Below are positions 35,101-48,460 of a stretch of 64,000 nt of DNA, in pieces. The notes under the pieces are model-generated. The model had not been told where the DNA came from. It saw only the letters and a list, made by a program, of their open reading frames with translations, and searched no databases. Both the position numbers and the translations under genes were made by a program. Each line of letters opens with the position of its first letter. Position 1 is the first letter of the stretch. This DNA comes from Escallonia rubra (taxonomy: Eukaryota; Streptophyta; Magnoliopsida; Escalloniales; Escalloniaceae), in assembly GCA_033065855.1 (NCBI GenBank), contig JAVXUO010000908.1:62001-126000 (forward strand). Direction: 5' to 3'.

Positions 35101-38100
35101 ATAAGAAAATAGAGTTGCGCCCTTACTAACAACAATTGCTTTTGGTGCAATGGTAAGCGCTTGATCCTAACAGTTGGTATTAGAGCAGGGCACGGGTTAG
35201 AGTCGATAGGGTGTTTCTGGGGGAGGAATTGTTGGTAGATCAGACTTGGCTGCATTCATCAACTCCCCCGTGTGCTTAAACTGTATGCGCTGGCTGCTCT
35301 GCAAGGAGTATAAGGAAATAAAGTAGTGCCCTTACTGTCGACAATTGCTTTTGGTGCAGTGGTAGGAGCTTCATTGTAAGAAATTGTAATAAGGTGATTT
35401 GCAGTAAATGTGAAACTGCATTTCAAATTTATTTCAGAAGTATTGCTGTCATATTGCAATGGAGCTCCATGAGAGGTCACTTTCTGTTCCACTTTTGAAA
35501 TAATGTGAAATATTCCAAAATTAGTATAGTAGGATAAGCTTCTTAAGGCGTCCTATAGACTGCAATATATTCATGGATGTCAATTAACAAGTCCTTGAGG
35601 TTGCTTTTCTTTTACTCAAGGAGGACAATCCAAGGTTGACGGTCAGTGGTGTGGATTTTGTTGATAATTTTTTTATAATGGGATGGATAGCGATGGTGAC
35701 CTTTAATGTTTGTCGGCTCTTAGGCTATTTTTGTGTTCAAGTACCTCATGTTACAGGGTTTTCACCCCTTGCCCCACTTCTCCCATCTGGCCACTGGTCA
35801 AATACCTTCGTACTTGCCAGAGAATGACTTGATTAGAGTGAAGTGGAATCTGTGGTACAGTTACTGTAGAAAACATGATTCTAAAGTTGAATGAGGAGCT
35901 ATTGCATTATAACCATCTGCAGGGATTAATCGATTAGCTATTTGACGACATAAAATCATCATATGCAGGGTAGCAATATGCATGATTAATACGTAGGCAT
36001 TACCTTTATGATGGAGCTAAGAAAAACTTCTCCATTTCGGTTCTGTGCACCATTAGTTTTCGAGGTGTGTTTTTTCTTTGATTTCTGGCGTGCATATAGG
36101 TGTTATATCTCCTTGAAGAATATGTTTGTTGTCTATTTTCTCTTTCATCCTGCAATTGATCTAATAGTCTGTTCCTGAAATCCAACTCCAACATCTCTCA
36201 TATAGCTTTCTGGTCTTTACTTCTGCTTTGTCAATTTCTTAGTCCCACTAGAATTTGAAACATCTGAGCTAATGTCTTTTTTCTTAGGATGCAGCAAATA
36301 ATGCAGATTTAGTCCTAAATGATGCAGAAGTATTGCATTCAAAAGATATGGATAAGTGGCTTTCATCAAGTGAAGCTTTAGAGGTCATGAAGATGGAACT
36401 GGAAATTGAATTGTTTTTGGCAACTGAAGCACGAGTGGTTTTGAATGATTCCATTCAGCAGTCAGTCAAGGATGATATGAGAGAAAAAGATATTCTCTAT
36501 GGGAAGAAAGAATTGTTGACAGAGGAACTGGAAAAACTACGTGCTTTAATGAAACAAAAGGAAGCAGAAGTAGCAGAAAATGATTCGAATATTAGAAAAG
36601 TTGAAAAAAGGATTGCTGATGTGGCAACTAGCTTTCAGGAGGTGCAGTCAAGCATCAATACCAAGCATGAGAGTTTGCAGTCGGGCCTCTCTCAGATGGA
36701 GTTGGAAAATGAAGCTCTGTGTAAGAAAAGGGAAGAAATCGATGAGTTCCTCACTCAGGAAAAAGGTAGGGGGGCAAGGATTGGGGAACTTGCCATAATC
36801 TCTGGCAATGAAGCAAATGCATATCAAGAAGTTGTGGGGCTTCGCAAAAGTTTGTTACAGTTCAATATGAAATCTAGGGAAGATAAACAGAGGCTTGCCA
36901 CATTGGGGGAAAAACTTACAGAGCATGTCCAAATGCTCAAACAGGAGATTTCTTCAGCAAGATCTTCTCTTCAGGTTAGAATTGTTTCCCAACATTGTCA
37001 TGGGTTTTAATGTTCTCTTTCGAGTTTCAAAAGTGTGCGTCCTTCTATTAAAACCTGTTTTCTATTCTATACTGCTCAATTTTTTTTCCTTTGCTTGTAT
37101 ACTTTCTTTATTTTTTATTTTTTTGGGGTGGGGGTGGTTACCGTCTATATTAAGTTAACGCAGTTGAGAATTTTAGGAAGTTATGAGGATATGGTCTTTA
37201 TTTTTCTGCGTTGAGCCCGAGGATGATATTTTATTACCTGAGTCGCTGGATGGTGTTCCCTGTCTACGTCATCTGATCCGATATTCTTGACGATCGTGTT
37301 TACTGTCTAGGTCATCTAGTCCCTGAATTTGAGAAACTTTAATGCCTACACTATATTTTGTAGATATCAACTTCGCAGGCCACATAATCTGACTTTCATG
37401 GGCGTCATTTGGAGACTAGTTCAAGTGCACGTATGTTGCACATAAAACCAACCTACAATGAAGCTTCTACATGTGAAAATATTATAGTTAGAGGTTACAC
37501 CCAACCTTTAAAGTTAGAAAAACATATAACTGAACTACTCAACAACAACAGCGACAACATCTATGATTATGTCCAGCTCTTATGATCTTGAAACCCTTTA
37601 TGCTTTTCCGTGGAACAAAGTTTGCCTTCCTTTCCCTGTTTAGGATTGTAAGCTGGATTCTGTCTACACTATCTTCCCTATAAGGAGGCATTTTTGTTCC
37701 CTTTACCACCCTAAGGAAATCTTGGTATTAAACTCGAGGGTGCGGGTGCTAAACCAGACAGAATATTTCCACATACATAACCTGTCAGCCATGCATCTAC
37801 TACAAATTAAGAGTAGAAATTCTTGCTAAAAATACTTTTATGAATTTAACTAACATTAGGAATATATGTTGGTAGTCTATTTGTCAACCCTTTCGCTCCA
37901 TTCAAGTAGTTAACGATTTTATTCTAGCACCTCATCATGTCTTGTATTATCAAGAGATATATATGAGCTTGACTTTGTCTTATGGCAAATTACTTAGGTC
38001 GTTTTATCAGTTTATATTTAATTAGTAGAACACTGCCTAGAAATCTTATTGAATGAGTGTCTTCCTTCACTCTGGACACAGCATCATTTTGGAACTACCG

Positions 38101-40448
38101 GTGCATTAGTGCAGTAGTATCAATATTTTACCTGAACACTTGTTCAAATTTGTGGAATTTCTTTTGGTGATTTCAGCCTTGAAATTTTTTTTTTGGTGCA
38201 CAATCCCCCAAATCAATGGTTATAATGAAAGCATTAGTTTCTGTTTAAAGTAACTATAGTGGTTCAGTTTCACTTGAAGAAAGGTGGTCATGCCATCAGA
38301 CAAGCTAGAATCTGTTCATAAAGGTCCTGCAGTGGTTATTCTTTTTCCCCATGAAATTTTACATTGTAGAAATAATGCTTTTGGATAAGAAGATCTAGCA
38401 TCTATTGTTAATGAACTAAAAACTACCAAATTAATTCCAATTTGTACTCCAGATTGCCTGTGAGTGGAGTGAAACATGACCGTTGACCACCGTAGGCTGA
38501 AACCTTTCTGCCTATAATATTTTAAGTTAGTGAGAGCCGAGAGGGATATACAGAAAGGATGTGGTATGGGGCAGTGGGCAGTGGGCTATTAGCTTCACTC
38601 AGTATAATGATTTAAGTAATTTCTGGTCATTGAAAGGAAACAATCTTAATTGTACATGCAATTCTTTTATGTCACGCGCTGGAGCTTCAACTATCAGTAG
38701 CACAGTCAGTACGACAGTCATTGCAATTCAGTTACCATAACTTCATGAGATCAGAATTTGGAATCAAAGTTCCCAAGGAAATAGCAGATAATCAACCTAT
38801 CAAATTTAAAAACAAAGATGATAATGAAGTAGAAGAAACTAAAATTACTTCCAATCTGACGATGGCACAGGGAAACTGTGGAAGCTGCTTCAATAAAGAA
38901 ATTTTGTCTATATAAGTAATGACCTCACAATAGGATCCACTTAAAAAGCACTTCTTAATGCTTAATGCTTGTGCCCTTAAAATTTTTCTCTGGATCATAT
39001 TGAAAATGGTAAGTACACTGATAAATTGTTATGCAAACATTCTAGTCGATAAAATTTAGTCACTATAATAAAGTTGTTATAGCAGTTGGGGAAATATTGC
39101 TTAGAAGGAAAACATTGATAGATATTTTAGCAACTGGGGAGAAACCAATAGATCAAAGGACTGGACTGGAGTCACAGGAATCAAAAATTTGTATAACAAC
39201 TTTCTTAATGCAGGAATTGTGCAAAATAATAAGACAAACAACTCGATAAAAATCATTTAACTTGAGTTCCATGAGAATTAGTTAAAGCAGTCCAAATTAG
39301 CTCCAACACGAAGATGGTTCATGAAAACTATGAGTTCTGCAGCAGCGGATTCTTATGGGATAAGTAAAGAGAACCATCCTTTTGGAGTCGAAACATCCTA
39401 TATATCTCGCAGTTAATGGCAATTCATGAACTGGAGATGATGGGTCAGCCATTGGGCAATGGATACATGTGTCTATGTAAGAGATCAGGAGGGTATATGT
39501 GTCCACTAAATGTTTTACCCCCAACTCATTCGTTTTATAGGTAGTATAGATTTTTATTCCATCCCACTCGGTTTAATATCTTATGTACCCGGTAACGTTG
39601 GGACTTGGATGATGTACTTGTTGACTAATGAGTACTGTATCAAGACTCAGGGCTCCATCATTTTATCCTCCTGAATCCATATTATTGGGTGTGTTTTCTT
39701 GTGTGCTCATGTGAGTTAAAGTTAGGAAGTATTGAGTTTTCGGTAGTGCATCTACCAACTCGGGGCTCTGGAGTTGTTACGATGAAACCATCAGATGTTG
39801 ATTTCTCAGCAATGCTTTGGATGGCAGTTAAATATGAACTGTTTCTCTCTTGACTTCTTCTAGGAACTATCTTCAACAAAATCAAGGATCCAGCAGGAGA
39901 TTGAATCTGTAAAGCAAAGGCTTTTGTTCATAGACAAAAGGGTCCCTGAGCTGGAAGCAGAAAAGAAAGTTGCTGCTACAGCGAGAAATTTCAAGGAAGC
40001 AGCACGGATAGCTACCGAGGCAAAGGCGCTGTGTGTTGAAAAGGAAGGTATGCAGATCAAGATGGAGGGGATGACGGTGGAGCTTGGGAAGCTTGAGGTG
40101 GAGATTATTGATACTGTTGACAGTCTGCAGAGAATTGAAGTACAGCTATCATCCAAAGAGAGAGATTTGGCTATGACTAGAATCCAGCGCCTACTTCTAA
40201 TTGCTGGTGCCGTCACAGCCCAAAGATCCGCAGCTCTAGAGTTCGGTGACCTTGAAGAAGCTAACATTCTACTTGGGGAGGCTGAAGCTGCAAATTATCA
40301 AGCAAGAAAACTTAAGGAGGCCTACAATTTTAAAGAGGAAGAGTTTGAAAATCTTCCAGAACATTTCATATCGATGGAACTTGTATCCAATCTTGGTAGG
40401 AAGCAGCTGGCAGAGTTGGCAGCATCTGTTGTCATTTCTGCATTATGA
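32116..40448 (+). CDS. Coiled-coil protein with two UVR-like motifs, function unknown
   Basis: Exons 32116-33153, 36288-36974 and 39864-40448 join in phase 0 at both GT-AG introns and give 769 residues. The N-terminus (MASSSDWDNDGMDSLFEGMV) is acidic and followed by about 200 Ser/Thr/Pro-rich, probably disordered residues, with poly-Ser near residue 110, poly-Glu near 202-209 and poly-Ser near 214-220. From about residue 235 on, the protein is almost wholly charged helix with heptad-like spacing. Two short segments, ACEAEDFETADRVSDSL (about 277-293) and AATARNFKEAARIATEAKAL (about 610-630), resemble the UVR motif (the UvrB/UvrC interaction helix pair). I recognise no catalytic domain, signal peptide or membrane helix. 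It is probably a conserved plant scaffold-like protein. The gene model is confident; the role is not. Confidence 0.85.
34138..34230 (+). mobile_element. tRNA-derived SINE-like fragment
   Basis: An A-box-like TAGCGTAGTGGT (34139-34150) and a perfect-start B-box GGTTCGAGTCT (34158-34168) lie only 7 nt apart, far closer than in a tRNA. This suggests an internally deleted SINE head in the first intron of the UVR gene. Confidence 0.4.
35021..35381 (+). mobile_element. Miniature LTR retrotransposon (SMART/TRIM-like), complete, 361 bp
   Basis: The left LTR runs from TGTTGGCAGATC at 35021 to CCTAACA at 35172 (152 bp). The right LTR starts TGTTGGTAGATC at 35230 and ends at 35381, at a constant 209-bp offset. 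The 57-bp interior starts with a primer-binding site TTGGTATTAGAGC (35174-35186), one mismatch from the methionyl-tRNA consensus. It ends with a polypurine tract GGGGGAGGAA (35219-35228). AATTG flanks both sides (35016-35020 and 35382-35386) as a perfect 5-bp target duplication. There is no coding capacity, so mobilisation must have been in trans. The LTRs differ at many positions, so it is not recent. Confidence 0.88.
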
Positions 40449-41705
40449 TTGCTACTTGTTACACCAAAGGAATGGATCATGGGAGAAGTTAGAATGGATC
40501 ATGGGAGAAGTTGCAGGCTAAACAAAGCAACAAAATTCAAGCCTTACCAGGGAGGTCAGACAAGTACCCTTTTGTTATGTTCTTGGAGGGAGGACGGATA
40601 TGGGGTTTGCCTTGTGTTTTTCTTTTTATGATGTCCACAATTTTGTTAAGTTGCATGTAGAGTCAAGTTGGTTGCGTGTCTGGGCTCAGGCAGTTTTTTT
40701 TTTTTTTTTTAATGAGGTTGATCCGTTTGTGAAGTATGTGTATTTCCTCTAGTCTTTTAGTATTCATCCATGTTTGAGCGATGCACCCCCCGACGAGGAA
40801 AAATGGAAAGAAACGAAGCATACAATTTTTCATTCTACTATTAGCAAGGTGACAATTGTGCATCTGTTATCTAATGTCTCGGAGTTGCTGTCCAGGCAAT
40901 AATACCTGATATCAAGCACTTTTTGAGATGTCTATACCATTATCAAGGGAGAGGATATAGCAAGGCCTATTTTTTTATTTTTTTTTTGGAACTTTAAAAT
41001 TATGCACTTCGTGTGGTAGTAACTTTAAGTAAAAAATAGGTAATGAGTCATTGTTGGGAGTATATTCGTATTTCACTACCATTGATAATAATTCCCACAT
41101 TAACTGCATACCCAAATTTCCAACCGACGCTACGGGAAAAAAAAAACATGGAACATCTCCCTCCCAGTCACTGCGTTTATGGTAAATTCGTACTCCCATT
41201 TTATATACCTATAGTCGTTTGTATTTTCCTTTTGTATCGACGCGATAGCTTTCTATTTCTGCTCAAGGGGCACCATCTTTGGGTAGGATTCAGTTCAGTG
41301 CCACAGGAAGGCTAAGCAAGCGCTAAGCCAATGTAGTGTTACTTGCTACTAAGCATGAAATTATGCTGTGCATAGCTGCAGTTAGCACTGAGGTTGCCAT
41401 TAGTTAAGAGAAATTGATGCGGGTAAAGATGGATTAAAATATCATGTAGCAAACTAAGATCATTATTTGGAGAAAGTCGAAATACTTGATCGGAATCAGG
41501 CAGACTTAACTAACATACAAGTAAACCCACCCGAAGTATGCTTCTAAAGTTTACACGATAAGCCTGCCTCTTATCTTTCATGTATCAAACTAACAAAGAA
41601 AGAAGGAGTCTTGCTCATAACACTGAAATTGTGAACAGTGACCCCAATAATCAACTCGGAAGCGAAGCCACATCTAAAATCGCCTTGCATCAGCCGATGA
41701 TACCG
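40449..41705. other. Convergent intergenic space (3' ends of the UVR gene and CESA)
   Basis: It holds the 3' UTRs of two tail-to-tail genes. A short direct repeat ATGGATCATGGGAGAAGTT (40473-40491 and 40495-40513) lies just after the stop codon of the UVR gene. There is an 18-T run near 40692. No further gene is seen. Confidence 0.55.
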
Positions 41706-44700
41706 CTACCTACAGTCCAATCCACACTCCTCAAGAGTTGGACCACTGGGCTTGGCCAAGAATGGATCGACCCTAACCCACAACAGAGAGAATATGGAAG
41801 CAAGCAAAATTGACCAGACAATGATGATGGTGGGAGTCCTATTCTGCCGACCAAGTAGACCTTTCAAGAAAGGATAGAGGTGGACTATCACCCAAAAGGC
41901 AAAAAAGAGCTTACCAAAGAGAGGCCCCCATGACTCATACCCATTATTTATTGCATTGGAGACGCCAGCGACCACTCCTATCAGGTTTATTATCAAGAGT
42001 GTAGTCGGTGCGATGAGCAACGTAGTCCACTTAAATGTATACAGTTCAGAGAACTCATCATCGTCCCCTCCTTTTGATGTCACGGTGAAGTTTGTATCGA
42101 CTCCAGCTAACACCTTCAACAGTCCCTGAAACACCGCAAACAGATGCGCTGAAACACCTCCAATTACCCAAAACTGCTCATTTCTCCACCACTCGTCAAT
42201 ACCCACTCCACTCCATCTCATTTCCAGGATGCTTGTTGCAAAAATACAAATGAAAAGTGACATAAACCACAAGCTTGCAGCATTACTAAGCTGCAGGACA
42301 GAACAATTAATACGCGTATCAGATACAAAATTCATTAAGGAGCAATGGCGGCAGAAAACACATTGGTTAGTAGACCGCATTAATTACCTCTGGAGTGATA
42401 AATTTCCCTGTAAGCAAGCAAACGGCAGGTAAAGTACAATATGCTACAAGTGGAATAGACGTCAACGGATACACTGTAGCATTTATGTACGACAGACGCT
42501 CTAACCATTTCAGACCACCACCGTACCCATACCAGAGAGGACAGTGCCTGCTCAAGAAGATCTCAACTGAACCAAGAGCCCATCGGAGGACCTGTTGAAG
42601 CCGATCAGAAAGATTGATGGGAGCTGATCCTTTAAATGCAGGCCTGTCAGGGATACAATATATGGATCGCCATCCGTGGCAATGCATTTTAAAACCCGTC
42701 AAAATATCTTCTGTTACTGAACCATAAATCCAACCGACCTGGACGTGGAACAAAAAAATTTAAACAAAAGAAAAAAGAAAACAAATTAACATATTCTGTC
42801 TGAAAGATCAAAAGAATCAATTTACACCTCTTTACCCCATTCTGTTTTATCTTCATAGCCACAGCTAATTATATGGATGGCTTCTTCAAGCAGAGATACT
42901 GGACTATTACTTTTCAGTTCCTCACCAATGTCTACCAATGTAGATGCAAGAAACAAAGGAGACCGACCAAACTTCTTTTCCAACTTATGCTGGGGCACTA
43001 GAGTTGTATTTTCACCTTCCTTGCCTGCATACAAGCACTTGCCAAGTTACATCACATAACTGAAGGTCAAGATTGACGGATTTATATGTCATGGACCTTT
43101 GTAGGTCCACCACTGCTTGAAAGAGCAATACAAGAAAGACTCATAATCCCATACATGTAACCTCTTTCTCGACACTATCTGCCAAACAATCTACTTCATC
43201 TTTTGCCGATTCCAAGAATCTGGACAACATCTGGGAAGTGTTCCATGATCAGCTACCTTCCACCCCAATCAAATGAAAAAAGCAACTCTAAAAACTGGCC
43301 AATGGAAATGCACACTCTAGAAGAGTTGAAGACGCGCAGGGAGAAAGTCTGCGACTTAAAAGCAAAAGTGAATGGTATCAAGGGAAGAGCCACGACAGAG
43401 TAACTGAAATATACGACTTTTACCTTCAATCTCGTCTTTCATACTCTCCAACAAGAAGACAGGTTCTCTGACATTCGGCTTTGTTTCAGGCTCGGGCTTT
43501 TTGGTCGCCTTCTTCTTCCTCCTCCTCAGAGAACAGCATCCACAGCAGCACCACTTTGGCAAGCAGTTACAGGTCCTTGTTGGTGGCTTCTTCGTCTTTG
43601 GAGCATCGAAACCATAAAGTGCCTGCCGTCTGAATACACATCCAGTCCCAACATAAATTGGTCCTTGAATACCGTCCAGACCTTTCATGTTTATCTGAAG
43701 CACAAGATTAATAACATCACTGGAAATAAACTAAAAGGGTTTTTGAAAGTCCATATCACTGAATGCTTACATCAAAAAATACAGTGTTCCGATTGGCATA
43801 TCGATCACTCTTGTCAATACCATCAAACCTCTGTGGGAACTGAACGTAGCACACTCGCTTTCCAAGCAAGGGATCCATCATGAAACACATCGACTCCCTA
43901 ATGGCCTTGCTGTTGTTGATGTAGTGATCGCAATCCAAATTCAACAAATAAGGCGCATTAGTGAGCAAAGCGGAGACTCTGACCTGACCACACATGAGAA
44001 GTGTTAGATTTATGCACAAGACACTATCTGTCTATCTTCCTTACACAAGAACCTAAATGGGATTTACATAAAGCAATAATGGTCGTGGCTAAGTACACTA
44101 GCTACTCGAAATCCAGAAAACTCCAATTTATATCATCTACACTTGCTACTCGGAATCCATAATACTCCAGTGTATATTACCTACGCTTGCTACCCGAAGT
44201 GGATATTACTCCAACACATATGTCCTATTAAGTAGAAAAAATAATGCCAATATGGACCTTAGACACATTCTGTGGTGAGTACTTACCAAAGCGTTCATTG
44301 CACCGGCCTTTTTGTGGTGATCGAATCCAGGTCTCTTCTCTCTGGACACATATACCAAGTGTGGTAATTTCTTCCCATCCTTGTCAAGTCCCCCACTTTG
44401 GCCAAGAAAAACCTTTGGAAGGTCATAACAAATGTTATAAGATGTGAATATAACCAGCAGGATACCAATGAGAAATGATGAAAATAAGTAGGGTACCTGA
44501 ATCATCCCAGGATGATCTCGGACATTATTACCCGGCCATGGAGTTCCGTCCTGCATTGTCCACCCTTCCTCTGGGACCTTTTGTGCCTTTGCAACCAAAG
44601 CATTTATCCGAACTTTGAATTCCTCATATTCTCTCTGCAAAGGATAAAAAATAACAATTATTAAACAGAATTAAAACTCCTGTCAGGAAAACCAACGAAG

Positions 44701-47471
44701 GAGCAACTAATAAACGAAGGCAGACAAAAAAGGCTTACTATTCAGCGACCTTCTTACCTTCATTTCTCTTCGCTCCTTTACGAAAGAAGGCAACACCTTA
44801 TCTTTGAGATAATCTATCTTTTGAGCAAAGTACCACTCAGGTGCTCGTGGCTCAATGTTAAATTTCTTGCAGAAAGGCACCCACCTTTTAGAAAAGTCCG
44901 ATGTTTCAGACAATGCCTCGAACGTCAGCATGGCAGCACCGTCGTCGGATACGTAGCAAGACACTTTGTCAGTGGGATAATCCACTGCAAGAATGGACAA
45001 CACCGTATTTACAGTCACTAGGGGGGGTTCTTTCAGTGGGTCAACAGTACTGACGTATATATCAACTGGGCATAGTTGAGAGGGGTGGCCGTCTTTCTCA
45101 TACCTGACAAAAAATGTAAATAGTGAGGCTAGGATATTGATCCAGGAGGTGAAATGCAACTATATAAGCATGCAAAGCCGGCTGATCACTAACCTCAAGG
45201 ACAATCTGTCTAAATAAGTTTCCCTTTCAATTGGAAGCCACTTCGGAAACTGATCAAGAATCCACGACAGAGCAAACCATATCTCGCATATGACTGATAT
45301 GAGCCACAACGCATAAGCATCATGCACCGGATGCATGACCCGATAATGGAAGAAAAACCCAAGAACAATAAGACGGATTATGATAATAATCCGGTAAGGA
45401 TTAATTTGGCTTGATTTAATAGGCTTCTTTCTCGATAATGGTTGCCTTGCTTCATCCATCCTGATCAGAGGACCAACTTAATTTAAAATCAACAACACCT
45501 ATGCCTTCGGATATCAATAGCACAGTTCTTATAAAGCACACCTAGGCACAAAGCCTAGAGAAGCCTACCCCTTAGCAATTCGCTTTAAAAGGTCGAAGCC
45601 CTTATGAAGCCAGCCTTTTCTTCATTAGTCACAATTGGAACTTTTAGTTGTGGCATTGTTCTTAACACCATCTGACTTGACCACAAATTATTAATTATAA
45701 TTTGGAAAAGAAGTAAAAACAATTTTCTTACACTAAAACCTAATCAACGCACACTGAAAAGAACAGGAAAAACCTAGTTGACGCTCTGCAGTGTGTTCTC
45801 ACTGTAGTCTAAGCAAGGATGATGAAGAAGAATCAGAAGCAAGCTTCTCTACTATCTTTCTCTCATGCACTCTTTTTAGTTGTTGCAAAGCGATGATTAG
45901 AAATTGCTGAATTTGGAAAAATTACTATAGATTACGAAATGCTATTTTTTGGATGTATAGCCAAATTTCTTGCTTTTGATAAGCCCACGCTTGAGCTTCG
46001 GGCCTAGGTTCTAGGGACCCTTTCAGCTGTACGTGTGCTTGCGCTTTCATTAAATATGATCAACTAGATAAAGTCGAGGCAATCTGCGACTAGATTTAGA
46101 AATCAGCCCACTCGGTTCATTTCACATAAATGTGACAAATATGTGAACTTTGATGTGTATGGCTTGTTTCAATGGGTCTATCAGTAAAGGGAATGTGCAG
46201 CCAGAATTAGAAATCAAACAAGTAGGAAAGCTTACTGTGGTAGATGAAGTCCATCCCCGTCATTCTCCGCATCTTCATCGCCGTCATTCTCCGTACTATG
46301 CATCTTGTCTTGTTTATATTTCCAACTCTTCATTCTCTCCTTCCAAGCTACACTTCCGTAGCCATAGGCAGACAGATCCTTTGAAGGATCCATGGCTCTG
46401 AGTTGCACTGAAAAACGGGGTAGACAATCCAATATTGACTTGGAAACCTGAAACATGGCCATCCAACCAGGAGAGCAAAAGCAAGATACCTGGAGGGCTA
46501 TGATCAGAGGAAGGAAGTGGATGAATCTTTTCGCCTCCACCACCCAAGGACGAAGAGGTAATCATGACATGTTCAGGAGGTATATCATCAACCTACCATG
46601 ATGCGGACAAACAATAACTGAGAACAAGATAACAGAGTAAAAGAAGATGCATATCCTGATAATGTCGTGTCTATGTACTGTACTATATAGCGGCAATAGA
46701 CATCATTAATCCTTAGTGAAAATTAAACAGTAGAGTTGAATAGACACAGTGGCGAGACCATGCGACCGTAGGTGAGAAGATGAACTGGAGTGGCCGTGGA
46801 AGGGAAGGTATAAGGAGGCCCATTGCTTCCAGAGGAGCTCGAGCGGCCACCATCGGCAAGATCATGGTGCTGCGAGTCATGACTAGCACGGCCGCCGCCG
46901 CCGCTGCCGCCCTTCCCTTGAAAGCCGAACTCGTTCTCCACATCGTCGATGTCATCCTCTTCTTCATCGCCTTGCACTCTAGCATACCCTGCACAGAATC
47001 AAATTAAGATGGTGCTAGTGCTATATGTGTGTGCGTGTCTGCGTACGTGTGTGTAGTACCCTTGAGACGCTTGAAGCGAGTCTTGCACTGAGGGCAAACT
47101 TGACTGCCTTCACGACGCTCATAGTCGTAGCAAATCTTGCAAATTGGAAAGGCACACTCGTTGCACGCCACGAACAGCTCGCCCTCTGCCGTGCGACCGA
47201 CATCGTCACCGCATATCTGGCAGATTTGTCCGCATAACTCCTGCAACGGCTTTGGCTGCACATAAAACCGAAAAACCACCACCACCACCACCACCAAAAG
47301 GGAAAAAGAAAGTAAGTTACTACAAAACATCGTTATTCGTGAAACCTCAACAAGTAGGACTAGTACCAGGAGGCGGGAAGGGAGACTTACGGCAGATTCA
47401 CCCTCGAGACGGATCACGACCAACTCATTGCGATTGTGAGAACCTGCAACTAGACCTGCACTCGCCTCCAT
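41706..47471 (-). CDS. CESA6: Cellulose synthase A catalytic subunit, CESA6-like clade
   Basis: Fourteen exons in transcript order: 47471-47391, 47255-47060, 46988-46759, 46592-46490, 46407-46236, 45460-45194, 45103-44758, 44634-44497, 44412-44287, 43983-43771, 43694-43424, 43024-42828, 42738-42388, 42290-41706. All are GT-AG and in phase, giving 1091 residues, the usual CESA length. Start [23 protein letters not shown]-type zinc finger with eight Cys at about 39-84; catalytic DD (VSDDG, 401-405), DCD (570-572), TED (789-791) and QVLRW (829-833). Two N-terminal and about six C-terminal hydrophobic segments follow the family pattern. It polymerises UDP-glucose into beta-1,4-glucan in the plasma-membrane rosette. 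The class-specific region ([16 protein letters not shown], near 655) and the end [12 protein letters not shown] favour the primary-wall CESA6 group. The reading frame is fully intact. Confidence 0.96.
44094..44220. repeat. Three 44-bp tandem units in a CESA intron
   Basis: Units begin TACACTAGCTACTCG (44094), TACACTTGCTACTCG (44138) and TACGCTTGCTACCCG (44182), an exact 44-bp period, and each has an (A/T)ACTCCA motif near its end. They lie in the intron between the exons at 44287 and 43983. Confidence 0.85.
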
Positions 47472-48460
47472 TCTCTCCTCTCTTTTTTTTTTTTTTTTGG
47501 TGACTGTGTGTCGCTCTCGCTCTAGACTTAACGCTGAAAATACCAAGTGAATTGGGGGAGGCAAAGAAGCTCCTTCACCTCCAGACTACTATTACTGGGT
47601 AGGTGGCAGGACACCAGACTGCCGGTGAGGTTTGAGGTGTCCAGTGCAATGAGCTAGTAGTATCTGATTTCTTCCTGCAGAATGCATATTGAAATTGAAA
47701 TGACCTTGTCCTTGTTTCTCTGTTTTACTTTTTATCTGCTTGTGGCCTCTTACTCTGTTTCTCTCTCTTTCTATCATCCCTTGCTTCCCAGTCCCACCAC
47801 CTTAAATCGAACAAGTAAAACCCCCTCTCTACCCACTTCCAGTAAATAAAATATCTACAATAACAATCTTCCTCTTCTCCTAGAAAATAATACTTCGCTT
47901 TTGGTGTGATATGGGTCCATCGTAATCAGCGATCCTGATTGCGGGCTTAAAAATGGAAAGAATGTACGGAAAATCAAGAAGCAAATTTGAAGGTATAAAA
48001 TGAGAAGAAGACCGATGCAATGCAGTGCAGTGCAGTAGTTGCAGATCCCGATACAAGAAGGCAAGGCCCCTTCCATTCCAACAACTAAACCGAGGTTACT
48101 TTTAACTTTGTTAGCACCCCACTCATTTTCTTGGTTCCTTCTCTCATCCCCCTTTGTTATCATCGTCCTCGTCTCCGCCGGCGCCGACACGGCTAATGTT
48201 GTCACTTACTTTTCAACTCCGAATCTAAATCCAATACGTGCACCACTGATATCTGACTAGGCAAACTCATACAAAACTAATTAACACCTTCTTTTTTTTG
48301 CCTTTTAGGCGATTACTTTTTTAAAAATATAAACTTTGACTAAAATGAAAAAACGGCCACAAAGACGCACCAAAAAAAAAAAAAAACAAGGGGAATTTTG
48401 GTTAATGGTGTGAGCTTTACACAAGACAAATGGGTCAACCTGAATCTCGCAATCGATAAG
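47472..48460 (-). promoter_or_regulatory. CESA upstream region
   Basis: It contains the CESA leader and promoter. A pyrimidine-rich track (CT runs) near 47470-47510 and 47740-47780 is typical of a plant 5' UTR read from the - strand. No other gene is seen. Confidence 0.45.

Noticed and set aside
46780-47503. Open frames antisense to CESA (75, 70 and 119 residues)
   Set aside because: They are mirror images of the CESA zinc-finger exons and show no independent coding signal.
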